NCBI RefSeq assembly: GCF_026965555.1
Contig: NZ_CP114040.1
Location: 4,650,001-4,714,000 of the forward strand
Direction: 5' to 3'
Length of the DNA: 64,000 bases
DNA from: Nannocystis punicea
GTDB taxonomy: Bacteria; Myxococcota_A; Polyangia; Nannocystales; Nannocystaceae
The position numbers and the translations under genes are program-made. Below the pieces are notes generated by a model, which saw only the letters and a program-made list of their open reading frames with translations, had not been told where the DNA came from and did not search any database. Positions 52,507 through 61,475 of the stretch are shown here, piece by piece (the first letter of the stretch is position 1; the number at the start of each line of letters is the position of its first letter).

Positions 52507-53859
52507 TCAGGTGCGCGCGACCCGGGCGTTGCGGCGCGGGCCGGCGGAGGCGGCCGGGGCGCGCTTCCACGGCCACCACGACTTGCGCGGGGGCTCGGCG
52601 GAGCGCTGGCGGCGGTCGGTCCGCGCGGGGCGCTCGGGGGCGGGGGCGCGGCTGCGCTGGTCGCTGATCCGCCACGGGCGCGGACGGCGGGAGATCGAGA
52701 GCAAGACCCCGGTGGCGCCCATGCTGACCAGCAGCGAGGAGCCGCCGTACGACAGGAAGGGCAGGGTGATGCCCTTGGCCGGGATCACATCGAGGACCAC
52801 CGAGATGTTGATCAAGGCCTGGAAGCCGAACAGGGCCGACAGCGCGACGGCGAGGTAGGTGCCGAAGCGATCCGGTGCGCCGCGCGCGGCCACGAGCCCG
52901 CGCCAGACCAGCAGGCAGAACAGGCCGATGACCGTCCACACGCCGACCAGGCCGAGCTCCTCGGCGATGCTGGCGAGGATGAAGTCGGTGTGGTTCTCGG
53001 GCAAAAACCCGAGCTTCTGCCGGCCGGCGCCGAGGCCGAGGCCCCACGTGCCGCCCGAGCCGACGGCGATCAGCGATTGCTGGATCTGGTACGACTGCTC
53101 GCCCGAGAGGAAGTCGAGCAGGCGGCCCTTGCGGAAGCCGACGCCGACGATCTGCGACCAGGCGAGCGGCGCGGCCAGCATCATGGCGGCGACGACGTAG
53201 GTGATCCGCGTGCCGGCGACGAACAACGCGGTCAGCGTCACTGCGCCGAGGAGGATGGTGGTGCCGAGGTCCTTCTCGAGCAGGACCAGGACCATGGTCA
53301 GCGAGGCGACCAGCAGCGGCGGGAGGAAGCCGGCCTTGAAGCGGCGCACGCGCTCGCCCTGGCGCGCGAGCATGGCCGAGAGGAACATCGCCAGGAACAC
53401 CTTGGCCAGCTCGCTCGGCTGGATGTTGATGCCGGGCGCGCGGATCCACCGGCGGGCGCCGTTGACCTCGTCGCCGACGGCGAGCACGGCGAGCAGGCCG
53501 AGCAGGCCGATGCCCATCAGGTGCGGGGCGAAGCGGCGGAAGATCCGGTAGTCGAGCCGCGACGTGAGCACCATGACGCCGGTGCCGAGCGCGAACAGCA
53601 CGCTCTGGCGGCCGAGGAAGTACTCCCAGTCGTGGTAGCGCACCCGCGCGGTGTAGACGCTGGCGCTGTAGACCATGACGAGGCCGAGGCAGGCCAGCGA
53701 CATGGCGGCGAAGAACAGCCACGGGTCCATCGCCCGCCGCTCCTCGCCGCCGTCGGCCGCGACGAGCGACGGCGAGCCGTCCGCGGGCTCGGCGACAAGG
53801 TCGCCTCCCGGGTCCGGGGCCGCGGTCTCGTTCGGGGTCACGCCCAGGCCCTCGCACAT
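52507..53859 (-). CDS. ftsW: FtsW-like lipid II polymerase/flippase (SEDS family)
   Basis: A 450-residue polytopic membrane protein of the SEDS family (shape, elongation, division, sporulation). Around ten hydrophobic helices begin at DPWLFFAAMSLACLGLVMVY. The signature regions are present: GINIQPSELAKVFLAMFLS, LLEKDLGTTILL, GFLPENHTDFILASIAEELG, and IPAKGITLPFLSYGGSSLLV. Family members polymerise peptidoglycan glycan strands and work with a class B penicillin-binding protein. The SEDS phrase fits FtsW and RodA alike, so the division/elongation assignment is tentative. The C-terminus is a basic tail (RRPRPWRISDQRSRAP). The gene stands outside a recognisable division cluster. Confidence 0.88.
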   Translation of the reverse strand: MCEGLGVTPNETAAPDPGGDLVAEPADGSPSLVAADGGEERRAMDPWLFFAAMSLACLGLVMVYSASVYTARVRYHDWEYFLGRQSVLFALGTGVMVLTSRLDYRIFRRFAPHLMGIGLLGLLAVLAVGDEVNGARRWIRAPGINIQPSELAKVFLAMFLSAMLARQGERVRRFKAGFLPPLLVASLTMVLVLLEKDLGTTILLGAVTLTALFVAGTRITYVVAAMMLAAPLAWSQIVGVGFRKGRLLDFLSGEQSYQIQQSLIAVGSGGTWGLGLGAGRQKLGFLPENHTDFILASIAEELGLVGVWTVIGLFCLLVWRGLVAARGAPDRFGTYLAVALSALFGFQALINISVVLDVIPAKGITLPFLSYGGSSLLVSMGATGVLLSISRRPRPWRISDQRSRAPAPERPARTDRRQRSAEPPRKSWWPWKRAPAASAGPRRNARVART

Positions 53860-54052
53860 GTGCGCGCGCGAGGCGAGTTTTCGGCGCAAACCGGGGGGGG
53901 CGCAGGTGCGCAGCGCCAGGTTGACATCCTGGCGTGTCAACTTGACCTCCGCGCGTGCCCAAATGGCGCCGGCGCGGCCCTGGAGGGGCTTTTTGACGAT
54001 GAACACGGGGCCTTGCGCGAGCCGGGGGGGTCGCGTCATCCTCACGAGGTCC

Positions 54053-55207
54053 ATGCAGCTCCCGCGTCGTCCGCTCCACGGCCTGTGCGTCGTGCTCGCA
54101 GTCTCGCTGATCGCGCCGCCCGTGGCCGCCAAGCCGGCGAAGAAGCAAGACGCGCCGGTCGGCACCGCGAGCACGAGCCGCCCGATCGACCCCGACATGC
54201 CCGACGCCGGCGACGAGGCGATCCCCGACGCGCCGCTCGAAGAGGGCCAGGTCGCGCCCGGGGCCCGGGCCACCTCCGGATCTGGCCCGAAGAACAGCTC
54301 GGGCATCACGATGTCGCGCAAGCCCAACGTCGGCAGCGACACCCTGGCCCTCCAGTTCGACGCCGAGGCGTCGGCCCGCTTCGACGAGGGCAACTACCGC
54401 GAGGCCGCCCGCATGTGGGTCAAGGCGCTCGACGCCCTGTCCGAGAACGAGTCCAACCACTCGGTCCGCTCGGCCATGCTGCTCAACGCGGTCACCGCCT
54501 ACGAGCAGCTGTACGTCGAGTCCGGCGAGGTCGAGATGCTCAAGCGCGGGCAGCTCATCATCTCGGACTACCTCCGCTCCTGCAAGAAGCGCTACGGCTC
54601 CGCCTGCGACCGCTACCAGGAGACCATCGACGCGCGCAAGCGCCTCGAAGAGGTGATGAAGCGGATCGAGGAGGCCCAGCCGAAGATCAAGAAGATCCCG
54701 CCCGAGATCGACACGGCCCCCGGCGGCCGCCCGTACAACCGCGCGATCGTCCAACCCTCGGCCCCGGCCTGGATCGGCGCCTCGTTCGCGGTCGGCGTGG
54801 CGATGATCGGCGGCGGCGTGGCCCTGGCCTACTGGTCCCGCACCAACCCGAAGTTCAAGGAGTCCGAGGAGGTGCCGGTCGTCAGCGAGTCGCAGCGGAT
54901 CCGCTTCCGCGAGGAGGGCGATACGGGTGACACGGGCGATACGGGCGACACCGGCGACACCGGCGACAGCGGGACCGGCGGCGCGACGATCGGCGGGACG
55001 CAGATCGAGCTGGCCCCCAAGGTCCGCGGCGACCTGGCCCTGGCCGCCGGCGTCTTCCTCGCCACCGCCGGCCTCGGCCTCATCATCATGGGCTCGGTCA
55101 AGCTGGCCAAGCACCGCAGGATCAACCGCGAGCGCGCGTCGAGGCTGTCGCTGTTCCCGACGCTGAACTACGGCGGCGGCGGGCTCGGCCTCAGCGGCAA
55201 GTTCTGA
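54053..55207 (+). CDS. Exported TPR-like membrane protein with Gly-Asp-Thr repeat
   Basis: A 384-residue protein. A cleavable signal (LHGLCVVLAVSLIAPPVAA) is followed by a Pro/Ala linker and a helical region with TPR character (LQFDAEASARFDEGNYREAA, AVTAYEQLYVESGEVEMLKR, AC-DRYQETIDARKRLEEVM-type helices). Two membrane helices (IGASFAVGVAMIGGGVALAY and LALAAGVFLATAGLGLIIMG) bracket a loop with a GDTGDTGDT repeat, coded by 9-bp units at about 54919-54963. Its function is unknown. It is divergent from the ftsW-like gene by 193 bp. Confidence 0.75.
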   Translation: MQLPRRPLHGLCVVLAVSLIAPPVAAKPAKKQDAPVGTASTSRPIDPDMPDAGDEAIPDAPLEEGQVAPGARATSGSGPKNSSGITMSRKPNVGSDTLALQFDAEASARFDEGNYREAARMWVKALDALSENESNHSVRSAMLLNAVTAYEQLYVESGEVEMLKRGQLIISDYLRSCKKRYGSACDRYQETIDARKRLEEVMKRIEEAQPKIKKIPPEIDTAPGGRPYNRAIVQPSAPAWIGASFAVGVAMIGGGVALAYWSRTNPKFKESEEVPVVSESQRIRFREEGDTGDTGDTGDTGDTGDSGTGGATIGGTQIELAPKVRGDLALAAGVFLATAGLGLIIMGSVKLAKHRRINRERASRLSLFPTLNYGGGGLGLSGKF

Positions 55208-55229
55208 GGCGGTCTTCGCGGGGCGAGGG

Positions 55230-55328
55230 GCTGTCCTCCCGGACAGGTGCGAAGGGGCATGTCCTCGCGGGCAGACGAGTTGGCTGTCCTTCGGGACAGG
55301 TGCGAAGGAGCATGTCTTCACGGGCAGG
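55230..55328. repeat. Two 53-bp tandem copies of a four-unit 14-bp array
   Basis: First copy: GCTG 55230, CAGG 55244, CATG 55258, CAGA 55272. Second copy: GCTG 55283, CAGG 55297, CATG 55311, CAGG 55325. Each step is 14 bp, and the copies repeat at 53 bp. One unit is CTGTCCTTCGGGACAG, a hairpin with a UUCG tetraloop in RNA. The array starts 23 bp after the stop of the TPR-like gene. Degenerate units continue to about 55473 (CGTG 55400/CATG 55414, 14 bp apart). Confidence 0.78.
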
Positions 55329-55584
55329 CGCGGGGCGCGGCCTGGCAGACGTGTGCTCTCGGACGGGTGTGAACGGTCCGTCGCGGCGGGGCTCGCCGGC
55401 GTGTTCTTTCAGACATGAACGAGGGCCGTCCGGGCGGCGGGGCCGTGCTCGGCACGTGCTCTCCAGAGCCGTGCGAGGGCCGTGAGGTGTCGCGGCCGCC
55501 TGCCTGGCTCGATGCGGCCAAGCCCCGGCAGAGGCCGCCGGGCGGGCTTCCGCGCGGCGCGGCCCGGTGCTAGCTTCGCGGGCG

Positions 55585-56430
55585 ATGGAACTGCGGACGA
55601 TCAGCGAGAGCCGCTGCTTCGGCGGCGTACAGGGGACCTACAGCCACGCGTCGGCGACGACCGGGACGGAGATGCGCCTGTCGGTGTTCGTGCCCGAACA
55701 GGGCCGCTCGCGCGCGCTGCCGGCGGTCATCTACCTGTCCGGGCTGTCCTGCACGGAGGAGAACTTCACGGTCAAGGCCGGCGCCCAGCGCTACGCGGCC
55801 GAGCTCGGCCTCATCGTGGTCGCCCCGGATACGAGCCCCCGCGGGCCCAACGTGGCCGACGACCCGGCGTACGACCTCGGCCAGGGGGCAGGCTTCTACG
55901 TCGACGCGACCGAGACGCCGTGGGCGCCGCACTTCCGCATGTACTCGTACGTGGCCCAGGAGCTGCCGGCGCTGGTCGCGGCCCACTTCCCGCTGCGCCC
56001 CGGGGCGCTCGGGATCATGGGCCACTCGATGGGCGGCCACGGAGCGCTGACCCTCGGGCTCCGCGAGCAGGCGACGTTCGCGTCGGTGTCGGCGCTGGCT
56101 CCCATCGCCACGCCGTCGCAGGTGCCGTGGGGGATCAAGGCGTTCTCGGCGTACCTGGGGCCCGAGACGCAGCGCTGGCGCCCGTACGACGCGACGGCCC
56201 TGGTCGAAGACGGGCACCGCCGCGCCGATACGATCCGCATCGATCAGGGCGAGGCGGACAAGTTCCTCGGCGAGCAGCTCCGCCCGGAGGTGTTCGCCGA
56301 AGCCTGCGCGCGCGCGGGTCAGACGGTCGAGCTGCACCGCCACGCGGGCTACGACCACGGGTACTTCTTCGTGGCGACGCTGATCGGCGAGCACCTGCGC
56401 CATCACGCGGAGCTGCTGGCGCGCCGCTGA
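55585..56430 (+). CDS. fghA: S-formylglutathione hydrolase
   Basis: A 281-residue alpha/beta hydrolase that splits S-formylglutathione to formate and glutathione in formaldehyde detoxification. Evidence: LPAVIYLSGLSCTEENF (oxyanion region), the nucleophile elbow GIMGHSMGGHGAL, the Asp of IRIDQGEADKFL and the catalytic His in RHAGYDHGYFFV. These are the classic esterase D-type features, and the length is standard. Start at 55585. No formaldehyde dehydrogenase partner is in the window. Confidence 0.93.
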   Translation: MELRTISESRCFGGVQGTYSHASATTGTEMRLSVFVPEQGRSRALPAVIYLSGLSCTEENFTVKAGAQRYAAELGLIVVAPDTSPRGPNVADDPAYDLGQGAGFYVDATETPWAPHFRMYSYVAQELPALVAAHFPLRPGALGIMGHSMGGHGALTLGLREQATFASVSALAPIATPSQVPWGIKAFSAYLGPETQRWRPYDATALVEDGHRRADTIRIDQGEADKFLGEQLRPEVFAEACARAGQTVELHRHAGYDHGYFFVATLIGEHLRHHAELLARR

Positions 56431-56449
56431 CTTCGCTGCTAGCGCGGGG

Positions 56450-56467
56450 TCTGTCCGATGGGACAGG
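56450..56467. repeat. 14-bp hairpin unit
   Basis: TCTG at 56450 and CAGG at 56464 are 14 bp apart. The hairpin CTGTCCGATGGGACAG is flanked by GCGCGGGGT/GCCGCGC, which lengthens the stem. It lies 20 bp past the S-formylglutathione hydrolase stop. Confidence 0.68.
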
Positions 56468-56611
56468 CCGCGCGGCAGCGCTCGAAGAGCCCTGGCGACG
56501 AGGTGAAGGTGCGGCCTGTCCGAGCATGGGCCGTCATGTGGTTGCGAACGTAGGAATCGGGAGACTCACGAGCGATACCGAGGTCCTCGACCGGCGCAGG
56601 TGGCCGGGGGT

Positions 56612-59146
56612 TCACGGCACAGAGAGCACCACTTCGGACGGTTTATCCGCAGTGACCTGGACCGTCGTGCCGCGGGCCAGCAGTTCATCGCGGTCTGGAA
56701 AAGGGCCCGGAGCGATCGGGATGACGGTGAGCTCACCCGCCGGCGCACCCGCAAGGGTGAAGGCTCCAGCGGCGTCGGTGTAGAGATTCCCACCGACAAG
56801 CCGGCCGGTGGCGTCCAGGACCCAGACTTTGAAGCCGGGCCGCGGCTGCCCGTCGCCATCCTGCACGCGGCCGTGTAGCGAGGTCCGACCGGCGAAGGTC
56901 AACGCCACTTCGGGAACATCGCCCGTGGTAGTGACGCGGGCGGCGCGGCGGGCGGTGCCGAAGCTCTGGCTGCGGGCGCTGAAGGTCCGTGCGCCGACCG
57001 GGACGCGGTCAAGACACCAGCGCTCGGTCCCACTGGCGAAGGTCTCGCCGCCGCCAGCGTCGGTGTCGATCGTAAAGTTCTCTGTTACAGGTACATCGGC
57101 CTTCACCACGCCGCAAACGCGCCGCGTCGCCGGGAACCGCAGCGTGAGTGGTTCTCCGGGCTTCACTTCTGTCTGCTTCAGCACTGCGCCGTTCCGGGCA
57201 GTCACCTGGACGGTGTAGGCCGTGCCTCCCGGGACTTGGACGGTGAAACGGCCGTTCTCGTCGGTGAGCGTTCGCTGGCGCTCGAAGCTCACCATCGGAT
57301 TGGTCACGGTGACGAGCGCGTCTGGTTCGGCGCTCGCGTCGTCATTCTCGACCCGACCGGTCAGCGGAGCGAAGCCCTCAAGATCGACGACGAAATCGGC
57401 TTCCGCATTGTCGCGCTCGCCCAAGTCGACGACGAGGCTCTCCGCGAGTTCGCCGGCACTCGCGCGCTCGCCCAGGCCCTCGGAGCGCTGGACGACTACC
57501 TCGTGCGGGATGCGTTCGAGGCCGGAGAGGGTGTAGCGGCCGTCCTCGTCCAGGTGCGCGGTCTTGGCGGCAAAGTTGCCGATCGCTCGAGCCACGACCG
57601 TGAGGCCCGGGGGCAACGCGCCAGTACGGGCTCGCACGCGTCCGCTGACCACCCCCCCGCCGGACGCCGGGAACTCAAGTACTACCGGCGGGGGGTCATT
57701 CTTCTCAGAAACTTCCAGCTCGAGCTTCGTGCCGTTTGTATGCTGCGGGTGATAGGGCACGAGCGAGGCGACGCCCGGTTGCACAGTCGCCGCAAATTCA
57801 CCGCGATCGTCGGCGTCGGCGCCAATGTGCCCCCACTCCCCCTTGAGCTCCACATGGGCCCGCGGCACCGGGTCGCCGCGGTGGTCGCGGATCACGCCTC
57901 GTAACGTCCGCCCGACCTCGACCTCCCAAACCGCCTCGAGTTTCATCTCCTCACCCAGTACCCACGGCTCCGGCACGCGCTGGATATGACCGGGGCAGCG
58001 GATACGCACCTGGTAGACTCCAGGCTCGACGCCGCTGAGGCTCGCAGTACCGTCCGCATCAGTCATCGCTCGTCGCTGGATGTCTCCAGCCACGTCGAGG
58101 AACTCGATCTGCGCGGAGGCGCAGGACCCCCCTGAAGGCCGCACCCGCACCTTCGCTGTGAGTGTGCGGCAAGGGCGAGCGGTGATCGTGATGGGTTCGG
58201 AGGTCTCGCCGAGGCCGAGCGCGACGATCGGCTCGGCGCTGCCGCACCACCCATCGCTACGGACGTAAGGCTTGTAGCGACCGGGATCGAGCCCGCGAAG
58301 TTCGAAGCTGCCGTCCGTTGCAGTCTCGGCGTCGGGGATCCCTTCCTCGTGCAGATGCAGCGCCAGCCCTGCCAGGGGCGCCCCCGTATCGCTCCTGACG
58401 ACGCGCCCACGCAGCACGGACTCGGGCGAGAGCCACAGCGTCAGCGGTGTCTGTGGCGGAAGGGCGTAGTTCGAGTCGACGGTGTAGCCGTTGGCGAACG
58501 CAGAAACGAGGACGGACGACTGCGGCGGCGCCCAGAGCTTGAAATTGCCGTCCTCGTCAGTAAGCGCGCGACCGCCAAGGTCGTCGATCACCAAGGCGCC
58601 GCTGATCGTGCCGCCGGCGACGTCGCGCACAACCCCACGTACTGGCACCCCACGGACCTGCAACGTGAAGTCGAGCCCCTCGCGTACCTCCCCAAGCCGC
58701 AGCGAGATCCAAGGTTGCGTCGGCGTCTCGCGGTGCTGGACAACCAAGTAGCCCTCGGCCCCGGCGGACACCCGGTAGCGTCCCGGCATGAGGCCATCAA
58801 CGCGGTACTTGCCATCCTCCGAGGCAGCAACACAGCGCTCGAACAGCTTGAACAGTGACACCCGTCCCCAGCTCTTGCGATCCTGTATCAACTCGGCGGG
58901 CTGGACGCACACCTGAGCCGGCGGCAACGCGCCGGCCCCGACCGCCACGCGTCCGCTGATCGCCGCCGCCTGGAACAGTTCGGTGGCCCCACTGTCTGGC
59001 GGGGCCGCCGTGCCAGGCTGGACGCGTGCCTCACTCACCGTGTCCGGCGTCGTGCCGTCCGGCACGCCCTCCCGCTGGCCCCAGACCCAGTACGAGAGAG
59101 CGAACAGAACGAGCGCCCCGACGAATACTCCGAGCTGCTTACGCAC
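56612..59146 (-). CDS. Large membrane-anchored protein of carboxypeptidase-regulatory-like repeats
   Basis: An 844-residue protein with an N-terminal membrane anchor or signal (LGVFVGALVLFALSYWVWGQ). The rest is a string of about eight immunoglobulin-like carboxypeptidase regulatory-like domains, each with a rhythm such as GRVVRSDTGAPLAGLALHLH, TDGSFELRGLDPGRYKPYV, or TDENGRFTVQVPGGTAYTV. Such domains bind carbohydrate or protein and often extend from the surface. No enzyme motif was found. It starts with GTG at 59146, 4 bp after the stop of the small Cys protein gene, so both form an operon. Confidence 0.85.
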   Translation of the reverse strand: MRKQLGVFVGALVLFALSYWVWGQREGVPDGTTPDTVSEARVQPGTAAPPDSGATELFQAAAISGRVAVGAGALPPAQVCVQPAELIQDRKSWGRVSLFKLFERCVAASEDGKYRVDGLMPGRYRVSAGAEGYLVVQHRETPTQPWISLRLGEVREGLDFTLQVRGVPVRGVVRDVAGGTISGALVIDDLGGRALTDEDGNFKLWAPPQSSVLVSAFANGYTVDSNYALPPQTPLTLWLSPESVLRGRVVRSDTGAPLAGLALHLHEEGIPDAETATDGSFELRGLDPGRYKPYVRSDGWCGSAEPIVALGLGETSEPITITARPCRTLTAKVRVRPSGGSCASAQIEFLDVAGDIQRRAMTDADGTASLSGVEPGVYQVRIRCPGHIQRVPEPWVLGEEMKLEAVWEVEVGRTLRGVIRDHRGDPVPRAHVELKGEWGHIGADADDRGEFAATVQPGVASLVPYHPQHTNGTKLELEVSEKNDPPPVVLEFPASGGGVVSGRVRARTGALPPGLTVVARAIGNFAAKTAHLDEDGRYTLSGLERIPHEVVVQRSEGLGERASAGELAESLVVDLGERDNAEADFVVDLEGFAPLTGRVENDDASAEPDALVTVTNPMVSFERQRTLTDENGRFTVQVPGGTAYTVQVTARNGAVLKQTEVKPGEPLTLRFPATRRVCGVVKADVPVTENFTIDTDAGGGETFASGTERWCLDRVPVGARTFSARSQSFGTARRAARVTTTGDVPEVALTFAGRTSLHGRVQDGDGQPRPGFKVWVLDATGRLVGGNLYTDAAGAFTLAGAPAGELTVIPIAPGPFPDRDELLARGTTVQVTADKPSEVVLSVP

Positions 59147-59149
59147 AGG

Positions 59150-59368
59150 TCACGGCCCTGAACAGGTACCGTTGATACACGCATCTTCGTCGTTTGTACC
59201 GTGGCACGTGAAATTGCCGCCGGCCGCAATGCACGCGGCGATCAACTCGTCGCAAGTCTTCACGTCGGTGCAGCGCTCCCACGCCCAGGCAGTTTGAGGT
59301 GCAGCAAATCCAGCCGCAATTCCGGTTATGGCAGCGAAGACGAGAAGGGACCTCTTGAATCTGAACAT
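59150..59368 (-). CDS. Small secreted Cys-rich protein
   Basis: A 72-residue protein. The signal (RSLLVFAAITGIAAGFAAPQTAWA) should be cleaved near AWA. The mature ~45 residues have six Cys (ERCTDVKTCDELIAACIAAG, FTCHGTNDEDACINGTC), hence up to three disulfides. The spacing resembles small Cys-stabilised domains. It is first in an operon with the 844-residue repeat protein: 3 bp separate stop and the next GTG. The two may act together. Confidence 0.75.
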   Translation of the reverse strand: MFRFKRSLLVFAAITGIAAGFAAPQTAWAWERCTDVKTCDELIAACIAAGGNFTCHGTNDEDACINGTCSGP

Positions 59369-59579
59369 GGCTCATGTTCCTTCGGCCTGCCGGCGCCGGC
59401 AAAACGGTTATGCCGGACATTACGACAGGGGCTGCCCTTACCGATCACCCACTTGCACACGACGTGAGAAGGTTCGCCAGCGGCCGCGGTGAGGAAGTTG
59501 CCGAAAACCTGCACATGCGAGCAACGTCACGGGGCGATACTGCCCTGCAAGGCGTCGGCGCTGACGATCGCCCCAGCGC

Positions 59580-59995
59580 ATTCGCAGCGAGCTCGACGCG
59601 GTTCGGTATGCAGCACGGCGGGCAGTGCGAGCTGTTCGCGCCGTCGAGCTTCAAGCGGCGACGCAGGCGCGGCCATTCCACGAGCAACGCACGCTCTTCC
59701 ACGGCGGCGGCTTCGGCGAAGGTGGCAGCGTCGAGCTCGACGGCGGGCCCGCCTCGGCCGGACACCTTGATGCTCCCGGCCGCGTCTGCTCGAACAGGAC
59801 ATGGGCGGCGTCGGTGCCGAGGATCCAAAGCCCCGGCCGGACCTCATCCAAGGTGGCCTTTTTCTTCCGCGTCGCGCCCCTGCGCTCGCGACGGGCGGGC
59901 TTCGGCGGGGCAGAGGCGGGCGGGTAGGGCGGCTCGTCGCGGGGGGCCGTCTCGAAGCGGCGATCCTTCCTCCACATCTGAACGCGAGCGCGCAA
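59580..59995 (-). pseudogene. Hypothetical protein gene, apparently frameshifted
   Basis: From about 59930 leftward one frame reads KKKATLDEVRPGLWILGTDA and AHVLFEQTR. Near 59780 coding character passes into another frame: AGSIKVSGRGGPAVELDAAT, FAEAAAVEERALLVEWPRLR. Joined they make a plausible globular protein. The 3' part has an ambiguous end, perhaps near 59580. A single frameshift or a read error would explain this. No family recognised. Confidence 0.4.
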
Positions 59996-60067
59996 CGATC
60001 CTCAGCCATGCCTGTCTCATCGGACAGGACACACCTTCACCTCACCGCGAGGGACGGCTAGTGGTTC

Positions 60068-60306
60068 AGGCGCGAGCGGGTCCCGGAGCTCGGCTTGGCC
60101 GACTGTCACCGCCATAAGAGAGCTCCCGGAGGACGGGGGCCGGGGCGCCCTGGCACCGAGTTTGCGCAGGACGAGGCAACTGCAGTCTCGAAGCGCGCCA
60201 GCCGTCACGAAGTCCGAGCAACTGTCTGAGGGGACAGGGCGCCCCGGACACCGGCCCCGCGACCCTCGCCGCGCATCCATCCGGGACCCGCTCGCGCCGT
60301 GCGACG
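60068..60306. repeat. Dispersed ~238-bp repeat, copy 2
   Basis: This is the second copy of the element at 9489-9724. The conserved inverted repeat arms are CCGGGGCGCCCTG at 60140-60152 and CAGGGCGCCCCGG at 60235-60247. The internal 14-bp hairpin is ACTG at 60221 and CAGG at 60235. It runs directly into the 27-bp tandem array at its right end. Confidence 0.65.
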
Positions 60307-60487
60307 CTCGTCGCGCATTGATTGGGTGCGACGCTCGTCGCGTATCGAGCGGGTGCGAGGCTCGTCGTGCATCGAGCGGGTGCGAGGCTCGTCGTGCATC
60401 GAGCGGGTGCGACGCTCGTCGTGAATCGATGGGGTGCGACGCTCCTCGTGCATCGATGGGGTGCGACGCTCGTCGCGTATCGATGGG
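60299..60487. repeat. 27-bp tandem repeat, seven copies
   Basis: Units start with GTGCGA at 60299, 60326, 60353, 60380, 60407, 60434 and 60461. Unit core: GTGCGACGCTCGTCGCGTAT. Because 27 is a multiple of three, both strands keep open frames with a nine-residue repeat, but codon use and the lack of a start region do not support a gene. It lies between the 238-bp element and the Cys-rich lipoprotein gene. Confidence 0.85.
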
Positions 60488-60526
60488 GGCCTGCTCGCGG
60501 CGTGTGGCTCACCGGCGCCGCGAGCA

Positions 60527-60556
60527 TCTGTCCCATCGGACAGGTCTCAGGACAGG
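60527..60556. repeat. 14-bp hairpin units at a 3' end
   Basis: TCTG at 60527 and CAGG at 60541 are 14 bp apart around TCCCATCGGA, giving CTGTCC/GGACAG stems. A further CAGG follows at 60553 (12 bp). The element ends 15 bp from the stop of the leftward Cys-rich lipoprotein gene. Confidence 0.65.
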
Positions 60557-60570
60557 CACGCGCGCTCGGG

Positions 60571-61443
60571 TCAGACCGGGCAGCCGGGCTCGCCCATGTC
60601 GCAGCAGAGGCAGACGGACGTGCCCATGTCGTCGCCGCAGAAGCCGTGGTCGTAGAGGTTCATCATGGCGTCGCCGACCTCGGTGCACTGGACGAAGCAG
60701 TCGAACGCGGACAGCTTGCCGTAGATGCAGGTGTTGAGGTTGGTGTCGTCGGCGCAGGTGGCGGGGTCGGTGTTCTCGCAGGCGGTGCCGGGGCCCTCGC
60801 CGCAGAAGAATTCGACCGACTTGCCGTTGTCGATGCAGCCGTAGGCGAAGTCGTAGCCGTCGAAGGTGCAGCTGTCCTTGGCCAGGTTGGGCTCGAGGAT
60901 CCAGTTGCCGTTGTCGCAGCGGTAGACCTCGCTGCCTTCGGGGCCGCAGGCCTCGGTCATCGTGCACCAGAACTGGCCGTTCTGGCAGCGCTCGTCCGGC
61001 GGCGGCTGGGGCCCCGTGCACTCCTCGCCGCCGGTGGTGGTGCTCGTGCCCTCGGAGGTCTCGGCGGTGGTGCTCGTGCTCTCGGTGGTCTCGGCCGTGG
61101 TCGAGGTGGTGGCCGGGATCGTGGTCGCGTCGCTGGTGGTGGGGCCGGTGGTGGTGGTGCTCGGCTCGGTGGTGGTCGGCTCGAGGGTGGTGGTGCCGAC
61201 GCTCGAGACCGTGGTGGTGTCCTGGACGGGACAGCAGGACAGGTCGTTGGGGTCGTCGGTGCAGTACTCGAAGCCGTCGTTGCAGTAGCAGGTCTCGCCG
61301 TCGAGGTACGAGTTCGGGTCGTCGCACACGAACTCGCCGGTGTCGGAGTCGGAGGTGATCGTGGTGTTGCCGCCGGTGATGATGCAGGCCGGCGAGAGCG
61401 CCAGAAGGGCCAGGAGCGCGATTTTGCGAGGTAAGCGAGCCAT
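60571..61443 (-). CDS. Cys-rich lipoprotein with Thr-rich linker
   Basis: A 290-residue exported lipoprotein. RKIALLALLALSPAC is the signal with lipobox. A Cys knot (CDDPNSYLDGETCYCNDGFEYC) comes first, then a Thr/Ser linker (TTEPSTTTTGPTTSDATT type), then a large C-terminal Cys-rich domain (CQNGQFWCTMTEACGPEG, DSCTFDGYDFAYGCIDNG, DCFVQCTEVGDA, VCLCCDMGEPGC). No enzymatic residues recognised. Same direction as the fibrinogen-like gene upstream, 32 bp apart. Confidence 0.82.
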   Translation of the reverse strand: MARLPRKIALLALLALSPACIITGGNTTITSDSDTGEFVCDDPNSYLDGETCYCNDGFEYCTDDPNDLSCCPVQDTTTVSSVGTTTLEPTTTEPSTTTTGPTTSDATTIPATTSTTAETTESTSTTAETSEGTSTTTGGEECTGPQPPPDERCQNGQFWCTMTEACGPEGSEVYRCDNGNWILEPNLAKDSCTFDGYDFAYGCIDNGKSVEFFCGEGPGTACENTDPATCADDTNLNTCIYGKLSAFDCFVQCTEVGDAMMNLYDHGFCGDDMGTSVCLCCDMGEPGCPV

Positions 61444-61475
61444 GGCGAAATAAATGACACAACCAGCCGCGCGCG

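Noticed and set aside
60205..60453. A minus-strand open frame with a nonapeptide repeat
   Set aside because: The repeat length (27 bp) alone keeps frames open on both strands; there is no conserved non-repeat domain or ribosome site.
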